A DNA stretch of 64,000 nucleotides from JAITWN01 sp034002745 (GTDB lineage: Bacteria > Pseudomonadota > Gammaproteobacteria > SZUA-140): assembly GCA_034002745.1 (NCBI GenBank), contig JAVEZY010000008.1, positions 1 through 64,000 on the forward strand. The letters are read 5' to 3'. Every line of letters begins with the position of its first letter. Within the stretch, counting starts at the first letter, position 1. Below the pieces are notes generated by a model. The model saw only the letters and a program-made list of their open reading frames with translations. It was not told where the DNA came from and did no database searches. Positions 26,360-35,554 of this stretch are shown here, in pieces. The translations under genes were made by a program, and so were the position numbers.

Positions 26360-26869
26360 CTAGCGACCGAACATGACGCCGATGCCGAAGTTAAGGCGCG
26401 GCTCCGTCTCGGAGCGCCCGGTCGGCCACAGATGTAGGAACTCGGGCGTCGTTTCGATCACGGGGTAAGTGTACCCCGACTCACCGATTTTTCCTTCCCG
26501 CTTGCCGACGACCGGCCCGGCGACGGTCGCCATGCGGCCCTCGGCGTAGTCCCCGGTCTCCAGATAGCCTTCGATGACCGTCAGGAATCGACCCTGGGGG
26601 GGGCGGCTGGTATCGGGGCGCTGGCGGCGGTCCAGGGGATAAGAGAGGATTTCGAGTTCGCTTGTCTTTTCCAGATTCCGCGCGGCGATGATCAGTCCGC
26701 CCCACAGCGCCTGATGGCCGTCACCAGCGTCGGAAGAGCGCGCGATATCGTTCGGCGTCAGCGCATCATCATAGGTTTCGCGGTCGAACAGCGTGCTGGT
26801 CGCGCAGCCGGCAAGCGCCATGACGGCAAGGCAGATCACCTGGATCGGGCGAAAACCACTCCCACTCAT
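26360..26869 (-). CDS. Slp family outer-membrane lipoprotein, copy 2
   Basis: A 169-residue lipoprotein with lipobox A-L-A-G-C (Cys22). The Slp-family fold motifs are present: V-I-E-G-Y-L, V-A-G-P-V-V-G and a W-G-G-L-I-I-A-A-R-N segment. Slp proteins are starvation-inducible outer-membrane lipoproteins. It ends in R-L-N-F-G-I-G-V-M-F-G-R. Its ATG overlaps the stop of the upstream Slp paralogue by 4 nt (26866-26869), indicating translational coupling. Similarity to that paralogue is mainly in the W-G-G-x-I-I-A and Y-x-Y-P-V-I motifs. Confidence 0.85.
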   Translation of the reverse strand: MSGSGFRPIQVICLAVMALAGCATSTLFDRETYDDALTPNDIARSSDAGDGHQALWGGLIIAARNLEKTSELEILSYPLDRRQRPDTSRPPQGRFLTVIEGYLETGDYAEGRMATVAGPVVGKREGKIGESGYTYPVIETTPEFLHLWPTGRSETEPRLNFGIGVMFGR

Positions 26870-27474
26870 CGCCGGAGCACTCCCCGCCGCTCCGGTGTCC
26901 TGGGGGGAGGAAGCTCGCGATAGCGGGGGTACGGGTGGTAATAGGGACCCCAGGGAGAGTACCAGGGATCGTAGTAGTAATAACTGCGGTAGCCGACCGG
27001 ATAGTCGCGCGGATCGATGGCGCGCCACAGCTGGTATTCGATCGCTCTGATCACCGGGTAGACATAGTCCCGTTCGCCGATGCGGCCGGTACGCTCGCCC
27101 TCGATCATGCCATAGATGGTGATGTCGCGGCCCTCGATGAAGATCGCCGGATCGAGGAAACCATCGATCACCACGATGAACCGCCCCGGGCTGGTATCGG
27201 CGTCCAGCGGCCTGCCGTCCCGGCGCAACGGGCGCGCGATGATTTCCAGCCGCGATTCCTCCGCATCGTTGTCTACCGCTATGATGGTTCCGCCCCAGCG
27301 GATGGCTTCGCCGGTGTGCGCGCCGATATCCTCGCGGGCTTCCGGCACTCCGAGGTCGACCGCGGGGGGGCGGGCGATGCGTTCGGACACGGTCGTGGCG
27401 CAGCCACTGATCAGCACCGCCAGTGCCATCAGAATGACTGCGCCTGTCCGCCTCGTGACTGCATGCTTCGGCAT
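26866..27474 (-). CDS. Slp family outer-membrane lipoprotein, copy 1
   Basis: A 202-residue lipoprotein with lipobox L-I-S-G-C (Cys25). The Slp domain runs from about residue 40 (W-G-G-T-I-I-A-V-D-N-D-A) through V-I-D-G-F-L-D-P-A-I-F and G-E-R-D-Y-V-Y-P-V-I. The C-terminal 40 residues are very rich in Tyr and Pro (S-Y-Y-Y-Y-D-P-W-Y-S-P-W-G-P), a low-complexity tail not needed for the fold and absent from copy 2. It is the first gene of the pair. Confidence 0.86.
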   Translation of the reverse strand: MPKHAVTRRTGAVILMALAVLISGCATTVSERIARPPAVDLGVPEAREDIGAHTGEAIRWGGTIIAVDNDAEESRLEIIARPLRRDGRPLDADTSPGRFIVVIDGFLDPAIFIEGRDITIYGMIEGERTGRIGERDYVYPVIRAIEYQLWRAIDPRDYPVGYRSYYYYDPWYSPWGPYYHPYPRYRELPPPRTPERRGVLRR

Positions 27475-27582
27475 ACCGATTTCGACCTTTACTAAGCGGT
27501 GAAGTTGCAGTGGGACTCGACTCCAGCATATCAGCCGCGCGGGCGACGCAGAAGCCGGGCGCCTGGCCGAAACCGATACTTC

Positions 27583-27611
27583 TTGTGCGGGAGGAGCGCA
27601 TTCCGTAGAAT
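27583..27611 (+). promoter_or_regulatory. Sigma-70 promoter candidate for rhlE
   Basis: TTGTGC (27583-27588) and TAGAAT (27606-27611) with a 17-nt spacer, four and five of six matches. The predicted start point near 27618 gives a leader of about 145 nt before the rhlE ATG, long enough for cold or autoregulatory control. Confidence 0.42.
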
Positions 27612-27763
27612 AGCCGCCAGTCCCGCTGCAGTCCGGTCTTCTGCCTAGGGACTCTCCTTCGTGGTGATCCCGCCCCGATCGATCGTATTTCTCGAATCCC
27701 CCGCCTAGACGACCGGTCCGGCGCAGACGCGCAGACCTAGGCCAATCAGGAGTATCAAAATTC

Positions 27764-29095
27764 ATGTCTTTCTCCAGCCTCGGTCTGTCGGCCGAACTGT
27801 TGCGTGCTGTGTCCGAACTCGGCTATTCAGAGCCTACGCCCATCCAGAGCCAGGCGATTCCGGTATTGCTCGAAGGGCGCGACATGATCGCGTGTGCGCA
27901 GACCGGAACCGGCAAGACTGCCGGTTTCACCCTGCCGCTGCTGCACCGCCTTGCCGCAAGCCGTCCAGCCGGACGTCATCGGCCGGTGCGCGGCCTGGTC
28001 CTCACCCCGACGCGTGAGCTCGCGGCCCAGGTCCATGACAATGTCCTGGCCTATGGCAAGCATCTGCCGCTGCGTTCGGCAGCCATCTTCGGCGGCGTCG
28101 GCTTCGGTCCGCAGGTGAACGCGCTGCGCCGCGGCGTCGACATTCTGGTTGCAACGCCGGGACGTCTGATCGACCACGTGGAGCGCAAGACCCTGGATCT
28201 GTCGCAGATCGAGATATTCGTGCTCGACGAGGCCGATCGCATGCTCGATATGGGCTTCATCCCGGCCATTCGCCGCATCATCAGCCAGCTGCCGGCGAAG
28301 CGTCAGAACCTGATGTTCTCGGCGACGTTCTCCGAGGAGATTCGCCGCCTCTCGAGTGGCATGCTGAACAACCCGGTGCATGTCGAGGTCGCGGCGCGCA
28401 ACACTACCGCCGAAAGGGTTTCCCACCTCGTGCATCCCGTCGATCGCGAGCGCAAGCGCGAACTGCTGTCGCACATGATCGGCTCGCAGAACTGGCGCCA
28501 GGTGCTGGTCTTCACCCGCACCAAGCACGGCGCCGACCGCCTGGCATCGCAGCTCGAGCGTGATGGCCTGAGCAGCGCGGCGATCCACGGCGACAAGACC
28601 CAGGGCGCGCGCACCCGTGCGCTCGCCGACTTCCGCAAGGGCGCGGTGCGGGTGCTGGTCGCGACCGACATCGCCGCCCGCGGTATCGATATCGATCAGT
28701 TGCCCCACGTGGTCAACTTCGAACTGCCGAACGTGCCCGAGGATTACGTGCACCGCATCGGCCGCACCGGTCGCGCGGGCATGGCCGGCGAGGCGGTTTC
28801 GCTGGTCAGCGCCGATGAATACAAGCAGCTGCGCGACATCGAGCGCCTGCTGCGTCAGGATCTGCCCAGCACGGTGGTGCCGGGCTATGAGCCGATCGTC
28901 GTCGCGCGCCCGGCACCGCGCAAGGACGGCCAGAAGCGCCGGCCTTCGCCCCCCCGCGGTCCGCAGCAGGGCCGCCACGCCCGGGGCGGACCCGGTGGTG
29001 GAGGCGGTGGTGCCAGGGGATTCGAGGGCCCGCGTTCCGGTCGACGTCCCGGGTCGCGTGACCGCAATCCGGCTGCCCGCGCCGTGGCAAAATAG
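27764..29095 (+). CDS. rhlE: DEAD-box RNA helicase RhlE
   Basis: A 443-residue DEAD-box helicase. Q motif P-T-P-I-Q; Walker A A-Q-T-G-T-G-K-T (residues 45-52); motif Ia P-T-R-E-L-A; D-E-A-D at 155-158; S-A-T in F-S-A-T-F-S; motif VI H-R-I-G-R-T-G-R. The extension after about residue 380 is basic and Gly/Arg/Pro-rich (runs of G with R-R), as in RhlE proteins, and should bind RNA non-specifically. Likely roles are ribosome assembly and mRNA remodelling, especially in the cold. typA follows after 60 nt. Confidence 0.93.
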   Translation: MSFSSLGLSAELLRAVSELGYSEPTPIQSQAIPVLLEGRDMIACAQTGTGKTAGFTLPLLHRLAASRPAGRHRPVRGLVLTPTRELAAQVHDNVLAYGKHLPLRSAAIFGGVGFGPQVNALRRGVDILVATPGRLIDHVERKTLDLSQIEIFVLDEADRMLDMGFIPAIRRIISQLPAKRQNLMFSATFSEEIRRLSSGMLNNPVHVEVAARNTTAERVSHLVHPVDRERKRELLSHMIGSQNWRQVLVFTRTKHGADRLASQLERDGLSSAAIHGDKTQGARTRALADFRKGAVRVLVATDIAARGIDIDQLPHVVNFELPNVPEDYVHRIGRTGRAGMAGEAVSLVSADEYKQLRDIERLLRQDLPSTVVPGYEPIVVARPAPRKDGQKRRPSPPRGPQQGRHARGGPGGGGGGARGFEGPRSGRRPGSRDRNPAARAVAK

Positions 29096-29107
29096 CGGCA
29101 CTCAGGG

Positions 29108-29127
29108 GCCGGCGCCCAGGCGCCGGC
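29108..29127 (+). terminator. GC-rich hairpin between rhlE and typA
   Basis: A stem of up to nine pairs, GCCGGCGCC and GGCGCCGGC (29108-29116 and 29119-29127). Only three T follow, mixed with other bases, so it is more likely an mRNA processing or attenuation structure than a full terminator. Confidence 0.35.
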
Positions 29128-29155
29128 TCATATTGTCCACCTCGGTGAGACTCAC

Positions 29156-30973
29156 ATGATCGACAAGCTACGCAATATCGCTATCATCGCCCACGTTGAC
29201 CACGGCAAGACTACCCTGGTCGACAAGCTGTTGCAGTGTTCCGGTACGCTCAAGACTCGCGGCGAGGCGCAGGAAAGAGTGATGGATTCGAACGCGATCG
29301 AACGCGAGCGCGGCATCACCATCCTGGCCAAGAATACCGCCATCGAGTGGGGAGAGTACCGCATCAATATCATCGATACGCCCGGCCACGCCGACTTCGG
29401 CGGCGAGGTGGAGCGCGTGTTGTCCATGGTCGATTCGGTGCTTCTGCTCGTCGACGCCATGGATGGGCCGATGCCGCAGACCCGTTTCGTGACCCAGAAG
29501 GCGCTCGAGCGTGGTTTGCGCCCGATCGTCGTGATCAACAAGATCGATCGTCCGGGCGCGCGCGCCGACTGGGTGCTCGATCAGACCTTCGATCTTTTCG
29601 ACCGGCTCGGCGCCACCGAAGAGCAGCTCGATTTTCCGGTGATCTACGCTTCCGGCCTGAACGGCTATGCGGGCGACGATCCCTCGGTGCGAAGCGGCGA
29701 CATGGAGCCGCTGTTCCGCAAGATCGTCGAGCATGTTCCGCCGCCGGACGTGGATCCGGATGGCCCGCTGCAGCTCCAGGTCAGCGCTCTCGACTACAAC
29801 AGCTACGTCGGAGTCATCGGCATCGGGCGCATCGCTCGCGGCCGGGTGCGCACCAATACGCCGGTGGTGATCCTGGATCGTCACGGCGAACGGCATACCG
29901 GGCGAATCCTGCAGGTGTTCGGCTTCCTCGGGCTGGAGCGAAGGGAAACGGCCGAGGCGAGAGCCGGAGACATCATCTGCTTCACCGGCATCGATGGCCT
30001 GCGCATCTCGGATACCCTGTGCGATCCGGCATGCGTCGAGGCGCTGCCGCAGCTGACCGTCGATGAGCCCACGGTGAGCATGACCTTCCAGGTCAATACC
30101 TCGCCGCTCGCCGGACAGGACGGCAAGTTCGTGACGTCGCGGCAGATCCGCGAGCGTCTGGAGAAGGAGCTGGTCCACAACGTTGCGCTGCGCGTGGAAG
30201 ATACCGGAGATCCCGATCGCTTCCGCGTTTCGGGGCGCGGTGAGCTGCACCTGTCGATTCTCATCGAGAACATGCGGCGCGAGGGCTATGAGCTCGGCGT
30301 GTCGCGTCCCGAAGTGATCATGCGCGAGATCGACGGTGTGCGCCATGAGCCGTACGAGCAGCTCACCGTCGATGTCGAGGAGCAGCACCAGGGTTCGGTG
30401 ATGGAGAAGCTCGGTTCGCGCGGAGCGGAGCTCAACAACATGGTGCCGGATGGCAAGGGCCGCGTACGCCTGGACTATCGGGTGCCGTCACGGGGCCTGA
30501 TCGGTTTCCGTACCGAGTTCCTGACCGCTACCCAGGGCAGCGGCCTCATCTACCATGTGTTTGACGATTACGGACCGGTCAAGCAGGGCGACTTCGGCAA
30601 CCGGATCAATGGCGTGCTGATCGCCAACGGCCCGGGCAAGGCGCTGGCTTACGCGCTGTTCAATCTGCAGGAGCGCGGCCGGCTGTTCATCGGGCACGGC
30701 GAACAGGTCTACGAGGGCATGATCATCGGTATCCATACCCGCGACAACGATCTGGTGGTCAACCCGTTGAAGGCCAAACAGCTGACCAATATCCGGGCAG
30801 CGGGCTCCGATGAGAACATCCTGCTCACGCCGCCGATCCGCATGAGCCTGGAGCAGGCGCTGGAGTTCATCGACGACGATGAGCTGGTGGAGGTGACGCC
30901 GAACTCCATCCGTCTGCGCAAGAAGGAGCTCAAGGAGCACGATCGCAAGCGAAGCTCCCGCCTGGCGAGCTGA
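29156..30973 (+). CDS. typA: Translational GTPase TypA/BipA
   Basis: A 605-residue ribosome-binding GTPase. The G1 loop A-H-V-D-H-G-K-T is at residues 12-19, G3 is D-T-P-G-H-A-D, and G4 is N-K-I-D. The switch I R-E-R-G-I-T-I and the EF-G-like domains III and V, plus the TypA-specific C-terminal domain with basic residues, are all present. TypA assists 50S subunit assembly and growth at low temperature. Near-consensus length indicates an intact gene. Linkage with rhlE, another factor in ribosome biogenesis, fits that role. Confidence 0.97.
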   Translation: MIDKLRNIAIIAHVDHGKTTLVDKLLQCSGTLKTRGEAQERVMDSNAIERERGITILAKNTAIEWGEYRINIIDTPGHADFGGEVERVLSMVDSVLLLVDAMDGPMPQTRFVTQKALERGLRPIVVINKIDRPGARADWVLDQTFDLFDRLGATEEQLDFPVIYASGLNGYAGDDPSVRSGDMEPLFRKIVEHVPPPDVDPDGPLQLQVSALDYNSYVGVIGIGRIARGRVRTNTPVVILDRHGERHTGRILQVFGFLGLERRETAEARAGDIICFTGIDGLRISDTLCDPACVEALPQLTVDEPTVSMTFQVNTSPLAGQDGKFVTSRQIRERLEKELVHNVALRVEDTGDPDRFRVSGRGELHLSILIENMRREGYELGVSRPEVIMREIDGVRHEPYEQLTVDVEEQHQGSVMEKLGSRGAELNNMVPDGKGRVRLDYRVPSRGLIGFRTEFLTATQGSGLIYHVFDDYGPVKQGDFGNRINGVLIANGPGKALAYALFNLQERGRLFIGHGEQVYEGMIIGIHTRDNDLVVNPLKAKQLTNIRAAGSDENILLTPPIRMSLEQALEFIDDDELVEVTPNSIRLRKKELKEHDRKRSSRLAS

Positions 30974-30979
30974 GTTCTG

Positions 30980-31004
30980 GCCGGTCGCCCGTGCCGGGAC
31001 CGGC
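30980..31004. terminator. Hairpin between convergent typA and MFS genes
   Basis: GCCGGT/ACCGGC outer stem with an inner CCCG/CGGG stem (30980-31004). It stands in the 37-nt gap between two stop codons. The downstream side is only moderately T-rich on the plus strand (TTGCTGT), so it would be a weak terminator. Confidence 0.4.
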
Positions 31005-31010
31005 TTGCTG

Positions 31011-32423
31011 TCAATCGGGGGGTGGGCCGTCGCCGGATGGCGGCTGTGCCCGCTCCTCCTTTTTTTTCACTCCCACGACATCGAAGATGACGCCCGAGAG
31101 CGACTGGAAACGCGCGATGCGGAAGATCAGCGCGCCGGCGCTCCGCGGCCGCCGGACCGGACGCATTTCCTCGAGATGTCGCAGGAACAGGGCGCCGACC
31201 GCAAGGCGGGCCAGGCCCGACAGCAGGAATACGCCGTAAAGCACGCTGAACCATTCATAGCGTTCTCCTCCCACCATGATCTCCCGCGGCAGATGGGTGC
31301 CGGCCCAGCCGCCAAGCATGGCGCCGCAGAATACGCCTACGCTGGCGAACACGTTGTGCAGTGCCATCTGTGTGGCGCGGCGTTCGCCGGGGATCAGATC
31401 GTAAAGATAGTTGCTCGCGCTCAGCGAGTATCCCGCCCATACCAGGCCGCTCAGGGCCTGCACCGACAGCAGATAGACATAGTTGGTGGAAAACAGCCAC
31501 AGCGCCGGGAGGAGGGGGAGGGCGAGGCCGGTGAGCACCAGGATGTAGCGATTGCCGAAGGCATCGCTGACGCGTCCCCAGCGGTTCAGGGTCAGGAACT
31601 GCATCAGTACCGAGGTCGCGGCCATGATGGTGAACTCGAGATAGCTGAAGCCGAGGTCGCGCAGCATATAGACCACGAAGAAGGGCGAGGCGATATGCAC
31701 CGCGAACTGCATCGCCATGTAGAACAGCGAAAAGCGCGCGAAGGGCGAGCCGCGCAGCCGGCGCCACATGCCCGCGCGGAAAGGGGATTCCAGGGCGGCG
31801 GTGTGCCCCGGCGGATCGTACATGTGGTACAGATGCCAGACCGATACGCCGCGGGCGATGGCGGCGACAGCGAAGATCGTCAGATAGCCGGCGACGGTCC
31901 AGGCATTGCGGTCGAAGAGGTCGAGCACGATGCCGGCGGATACCAGCGCCAGAAAGGCGGTGATGCTGCACAGCCGGGTCCGCCTGCCGAAATAGCGTCC
32001 GCGCCGCCGTTCGGGCACCAGGTCGCCCATCAGGCTGCCCCATTGGGGAGTGGCGAGGTTGGCGCCGGCATGATAGACGACCGCGCATGCGATCAGCAGC
32101 CATATGCCATGCTCGGGGAAGATCAGCGGCAGAAGCGCGAGTGGCAGCAGCGCCAGGGCCTGCAGCGTCGCGCCGAAAATGATGATGCCTTTGCGTTGCC
32201 CGGTGCGCCGTCCCGCCCAGGACGAGAGCAGCTGGGCGAAGGATGCGAGCAGGGGGGGCAGGGTGGCGAGGATCCCGATCTGCGCGGTGGTGGCGCGCAG
32301 GAAAACGGCGAAGGCGGCAAAGTAGTTTTCCCCGCTGCCGATCATCACCGACCAGGCGACGCCGTCCCGCATCGAGTGCCGCAGCGAGCTCTCGTAACGG
32401 GGGTCCTTGTGGCGGGCGGGCAT
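31011..32423 (-). CDS. MFS transporter
   Basis: A 470-residue major facilitator with twelve predicted helices. G-L-V-W-A-G-Y-S-L-S-A-S-N-Y-L-Y-D (about 325-341) and the repeated G-D-L-V-P-E-R-R-R-G-R-Y-F-G / P-G-E-R-R-A-T-Q-M-A motifs after helices 4 and 10 place it in a group of bacterial MFS proteins of unknown substrate. The first 30 residues are hydrophilic, and the C-terminus has a run of Lys/Glu encoded by a poly-T tract (31056-31075). No partner genes suggest a substrate. Confidence 0.83.
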   Translation of the reverse strand: MPARHKDPRYESSLRHSMRDGVAWSVMIGSGENYFAAFAVFLRATTAQIGILATLPPLLASFAQLLSSWAGRRTGQRKGIIIFGATLQALALLPLALLPLIFPEHGIWLLIACAVVYHAGANLATPQWGSLMGDLVPERRRGRYFGRRTRLCSITAFLALVSAGIVLDLFDRNAWTVAGYLTIFAVAAIARGVSVWHLYHMYDPPGHTAALESPFRAGMWRRLRGSPFARFSLFYMAMQFAVHIASPFFVVYMLRDLGFSYLEFTIMAATSVLMQFLTLNRWGRVSDAFGNRYILVLTGLALPLLPALWLFSTNYVYLLSVQALSGLVWAGYSLSASNYLYDLIPGERRATQMALHNVFASVGVFCGAMLGGWAGTHLPREIMVGGERYEWFSVLYGVFLLSGLARLAVGALFLRHLEEMRPVRRPRSAGALIFRIARFQSLSGVIFDVVGVKKKEERAQPPSGDGPPPD

Positions 32424-32613
32424 GAGGCGCTATCTCGCCCGTCCGCACGCTGCTTGTCAAGAGGGCGAACAGGCGACGGTCGTGGATTTCGCCTCCCGCG
32501 GATCTGATTGACGAGAACCGCGCGTTTCTGTAAACAGATAGCGTTCTGCAAGGGACCGGCGCGCGACAGTGAGCCGGCGGGAAGGCGCCTGCGGGCGTAC
32601 CATCGGGGAGCAC

Positions 32614-32991
32614 ATGATCGTAGTACCCACTTATCTGGAGAAGAGTCCGATCCACGGTTTCGGAGTCTTCGCCACCGATTTCGTTGCCAAGGGAACCAAA
32701 GTCTGGGAGTTCCATCCGCTGTTCGACATCGTATTCACCGAGGAAGAGTTCGAGCGCCTGCCGCCTTCGGTGAAGACCGAGATCGAGATTCATCTCTATC
32801 AGCCGGAACCCGGTGGCAAGCTGTACTACGAATCGACGATGGGCAGGTACATGAACCATTCGCGCACGCCCAGCGTCGATTTCTCGGAGGTCGGGGTCGG
32901 CTGGGCGACACGCGACATCCAGGCGGGTGAGGAGCTCACCTGCGATTACCGCCATTTCATGGCGGATGTATCCCACATCCCATACATCTGA
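32614..32991 (+). CDS. SET domain protein
   Basis: A compact 125-residue SET domain. It begins at I-V-V-P-T-Y-L-E-K-S-P-I-H-G-F-G-V-F-A (the G-x-G turn), contains the knot motif N-H-S (81-83) and ends with the catalytic-Tyr motif C-D-Y-R-H (Tyr112). These are the AdoMet-binding and catalytic signatures of protein lysine methyltransferases. Bacterial members of this size are poorly characterised. GGGGAG precedes ATG 32614 at only 3 nt. It lies 70 nt before the SprT-like gene on the same strand. Confidence 0.86.
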   Translation: MIVVPTYLEKSPIHGFGVFATDFVAKGTKVWEFHPLFDIVFTEEEFERLPPSVKTEIEIHLYQPEPGGKLYYESTMGRYMNHSRTPSVDFSEVGVGWATRDIQAGEELTCDYRHFMADVSHIPYI

Positions 32992-33061
32992 TGAACGCCT
33001 GCCGCAGGCTCGGTCCCTGCGGCAGTCCGACAACCCGTCAGCGACGACGGGAGGGGGGAGC

Positions 33062-33655
33062 ATGACCGGGCGCGGAAGCGGGGCGGAGATCTATGTCACG
33101 CCCATCGACGAGGCGCAGCGCCGTCTCGTGACGGCGGAGACATTGCGCTGGATCGACATGGCGGCCGCCGCGTACGGCCGCAAGTTTCCGGCGCTGCCGG
33201 TGCTGTTCGATCTGCGCGGACGGATGGCCGGCATGTACCGGGTCTGCGGCGAGCATCGCATCATCCGCTACAATCCCTGGCTGTTCGCGAAGTATCCCGG
33301 AGACGGCATCGAGGTCACCGTGCCGCACGAGGTCGCCCACTACGTCACCGATCTGCTCCACGGCTTTCATCGCATCCGGCCCCATGGGCGGGAGTGGTGC
33401 GAGGTCATGCGGCTATTCGGTGTCGACCCGAGTGGCGCGATGCGTCACCGGCTCGATCTTTCCGGCATACCGCTGCGTCGGCAGCGCCGGCATCTGTATC
33501 GCTGCGAATGCCGTACGCATCAGCTGAGCGGCGTGCGTCACGGACGGGTACAGCGTGAAACGGCGAAGTACGTCTGTCGGCGCTGTGGCACGGATCTGGA
33601 GCATGTGCCGCCGGATCAGTCCTCGCGGGCGGCAAGTTCTTCCCAGCGGCGATAG
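33062..33655 (+). CDS. SprT-like zinc metalloprotease domain protein
   Basis: A 197-residue SprT-like protein. The zincin motif H-E-V-A-H is at residues 89-93, with H-G-R-E-W (about 108-112) supplying the third ligand. A zinc ribbon follows (Y-R-C-E-C near 152-156 and C-R-R-C-G near 177-181). SprT/Spartan-like proteins cleave or bind DNA-crosslinked proteins in other organisms; here the function is inferred. The gene overlaps the convergent ABC-F gene by 40 nt at its 3' end. A strong GGGAGGGGGGAG precedes its ATG. Confidence 0.85.
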   Translation: MTGRGSGAEIYVTPIDEAQRRLVTAETLRWIDMAAAAYGRKFPALPVLFDLRGRMAGMYRVCGEHRIIRYNPWLFAKYPGDGIEVTVPHEVAHYVTDLLHGFHRIRPHGREWCEVMRLFGVDPSGAMRHRLDLSGIPLRRQRRHLYRCECRTHQLSGVRHGRVQRETAKYVCRRCGTDLEHVPPDQSSRAASSSQRR

Positions 33656-35505
33656 GCGCTCTCGATGGCGGCGCGCAGCTCGTCCATGCGCGCGACATCG
33701 GCGGTGATCTCGCCGCTCTCGCGCTGATAGAAGTCGCTGCGTCCCGCCTTCTCCTCCCAGCCTGCCAATTCGTTCTCCATCGACTCGATGCGTGCCGGCA
33801 GCGCGTCCAGTTCCTGGCGTTCGCGATAGGCGAGCCGGTTGCCGCGATTCGGGGCGGGCGCCGCAGGCGGCGCGCTTGCGGGCCGGGCCCGTGACGGCGT
33901 GGCGGGTCGCTCCGCACGCTGACGCAGCCAGTCCTCGTAGCCCCCGACATATTCTCCCACCTGTCCGTCGCCCTCGAAGACAAGCATCGAGGTGACCACC
34001 TGATCGAGGAAGCTGCGGTCATGGCTGACCAGCAGCAGCGTGCCATCGTAGTCGGCGAGGAGGTCTTCGAGCAGTTCCAGGGTCTCGATGTCGAGATCGT
34101 TGGTCGGCTCATCGAGCACCATCATGTTCGCCGGCCGGGTGAAGATGCGCGCGAGGAGCAGGCGGTTGCGTTCGCCCCCGGAAAGAATGCGCACGGGAGA
34201 GTCGAGGCGCGCCGGCGGGAAGAGGAAATCCTTGAGGTAGCCGGCGACATGGCGTGAGCGCCCGCGCACGTTGACGTAGTCGCTGCCGTCGCTGATGTTC
34301 TCGCGTACCGTTCGCTCGGGGTCCAGCTGCTCGCGGTGCTGATCGAAGTAGGCGAGCTGCAGCCTGCTTCCGTGCACGACCTCGCCCGACTGCGGCTCGA
34401 GATCACCAAGGATCAGCCGCAGCAGGGTGCTCTTGCCGCTTCCATTGGGACCGACGATGCCGACACGATCGCCGCGCATGATCGTCGTCGACAGATCGCG
34501 GATGATCATGCGGTCGCCATAGCGAAAGCTCACGTTGCGCAGGTCGACGACGCGCCGGCCGGAGGCCTCGCCCGAGTCGACTCCGAAGTGCGCCGTGCCG
34601 GTGCGCTCGAGGCGCTGCGCGCGCTCGCGGCGCATGGCGAGCAGACGCCGCACCCTGCCTTCGTTGCGCGTGCGTCTGGCCTTTATGCCCTGGCGGATCC
34701 AGACTTCATGCTCGGCCAGCTGGCGATCGAAATGCGCCTGCGCCTTGCTCTCGGCCTCGAGCATCTCGTCCCTGCGCCTGAGGAACAACTCATAGTTTCC
34801 GGGCCAGGAGGTCAGGCGGCCGCGATCGAGTTCGATGATGCGCGTGGCCAGGCGGCGCGCAAGGGTTCGATCGTGGGTAATGAAGATCAGCGCTCCGCGA
34901 AAGCCGAGCAGATATTCCTCGAGCCATCCGATGGCTTCGATGTCCATGTGGTTGGTGGGCTCGTCGAGGAGCAGCAGATCGGGATCGCTGACCAGCGCCC
35001 GCGCCAGCATGGCCCGGCGTCGCAGGCCGCCCGAACACTCGGCGATGAGCCGATCGGCCGGCAGTGAAAGTCGGGTCAGGGCGGTGGCGATGCGGTTGTC
35101 CACCGTCCAGCCGTCGAGCGCTTCGATGCGCTGCTGCAAGGTCGAGAGCCGCTGCAGGGCGTCATCGTCCTCGCTCGCGGCTAGGCGGGCGGCGAGACTG
35201 TGGTACTCCGCGAGCAGCCCGCCGAGTTCGCCCAAGCCGCTGGCGACCACGTCGTAGACGGTATCCGCACTGTCTGAGGGGACTTCCTGTTCGAGGTGTG
35301 AAATGCGCAGGGTGTCGCGGCGCCACACCACGCCGTCGTCGGGTTGCGCCACGCCGGTGATGACCCTGAGCAGGGTGGATTTACCGCTGCCGTTGCGGCC
35401 GACCAGGCAGACGCGCTCGCCGGCGTCGATGCTCAGATCGACCTGATCCAGCAGTGGATGCAGCCCATAAGCGAGCGATACGCCGTTCAGGCTCAGCAGC
35501 GACAT
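33616..35505 (-). CDS. uup: ABC-F family ATPase, Uup-like
   Basis: A 629-residue cytosolic ABC-F protein with two ATPase domains. Walker A1 G-R-N-G-S-G-K-S is at 36-43, the signature is C-S-G-G-L-R-R-R, and Walker B is L-L-L-D-E-P-T-N-H. The second domain has G-P-N-G-S-G-K-S, L-S-G-G-E-R-N-R-L-L-L-A-R and D-E-P-T-N-D-L-D. A P-site-type linker with paired arginines lies between, and a C-terminal coiled coil (about 555-629) follows an Ala/Pro-rich spacer; that is the Uup layout. Uup binds ribosomes and branched DNA. No membrane segment exists. The second signature is canonical; the first begins C-S-G-G instead of L-S-G-G. Confidence 0.9.
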   Translation of the reverse strand: MSLLSLNGVSLAYGLHPLLDQVDLSIDAGERVCLVGRNGSGKSTLLRVITGVAQPDDGVVWRRDTLRISHLEQEVPSDSADTVYDVVASGLGELGGLLAEYHSLAARLAASEDDDALQRLSTLQQRIEALDGWTVDNRIATALTRLSLPADRLIAECSGGLRRRAMLARALVSDPDLLLLDEPTNHMDIEAIGWLEEYLLGFRGALIFITHDRTLARRLATRIIELDRGRLTSWPGNYELFLRRRDEMLEAESKAQAHFDRQLAEHEVWIRQGIKARRTRNEGRVRRLLAMRRERAQRLERTGTAHFGVDSGEASGRRVVDLRNVSFRYGDRMIIRDLSTTIMRGDRVGIVGPNGSGKSTLLRLILGDLEPQSGEVVHGSRLQLAYFDQHREQLDPERTVRENISDGSDYVNVRGRSRHVAGYLKDFLFPPARLDSPVRILSGGERNRLLLARIFTRPANMMVLDEPTNDLDIETLELLEDLLADYDGTLLLVSHDRSFLDQVVTSMLVFEGDGQVGEYVGGYEDWLRQRAERPATPSRARPASAPPAAPAPNRGNRLAYRERQELDALPARIESMENELAGWEEKAGRSDFYQRESGEITADVARMDELRAAIESAYRRWEELAARED

Positions 35506-35554
35506 GGCGGTGCTTCGTGCCCCGGGTCGAGGCAGGGGAAAGAAGGGATCCGGC

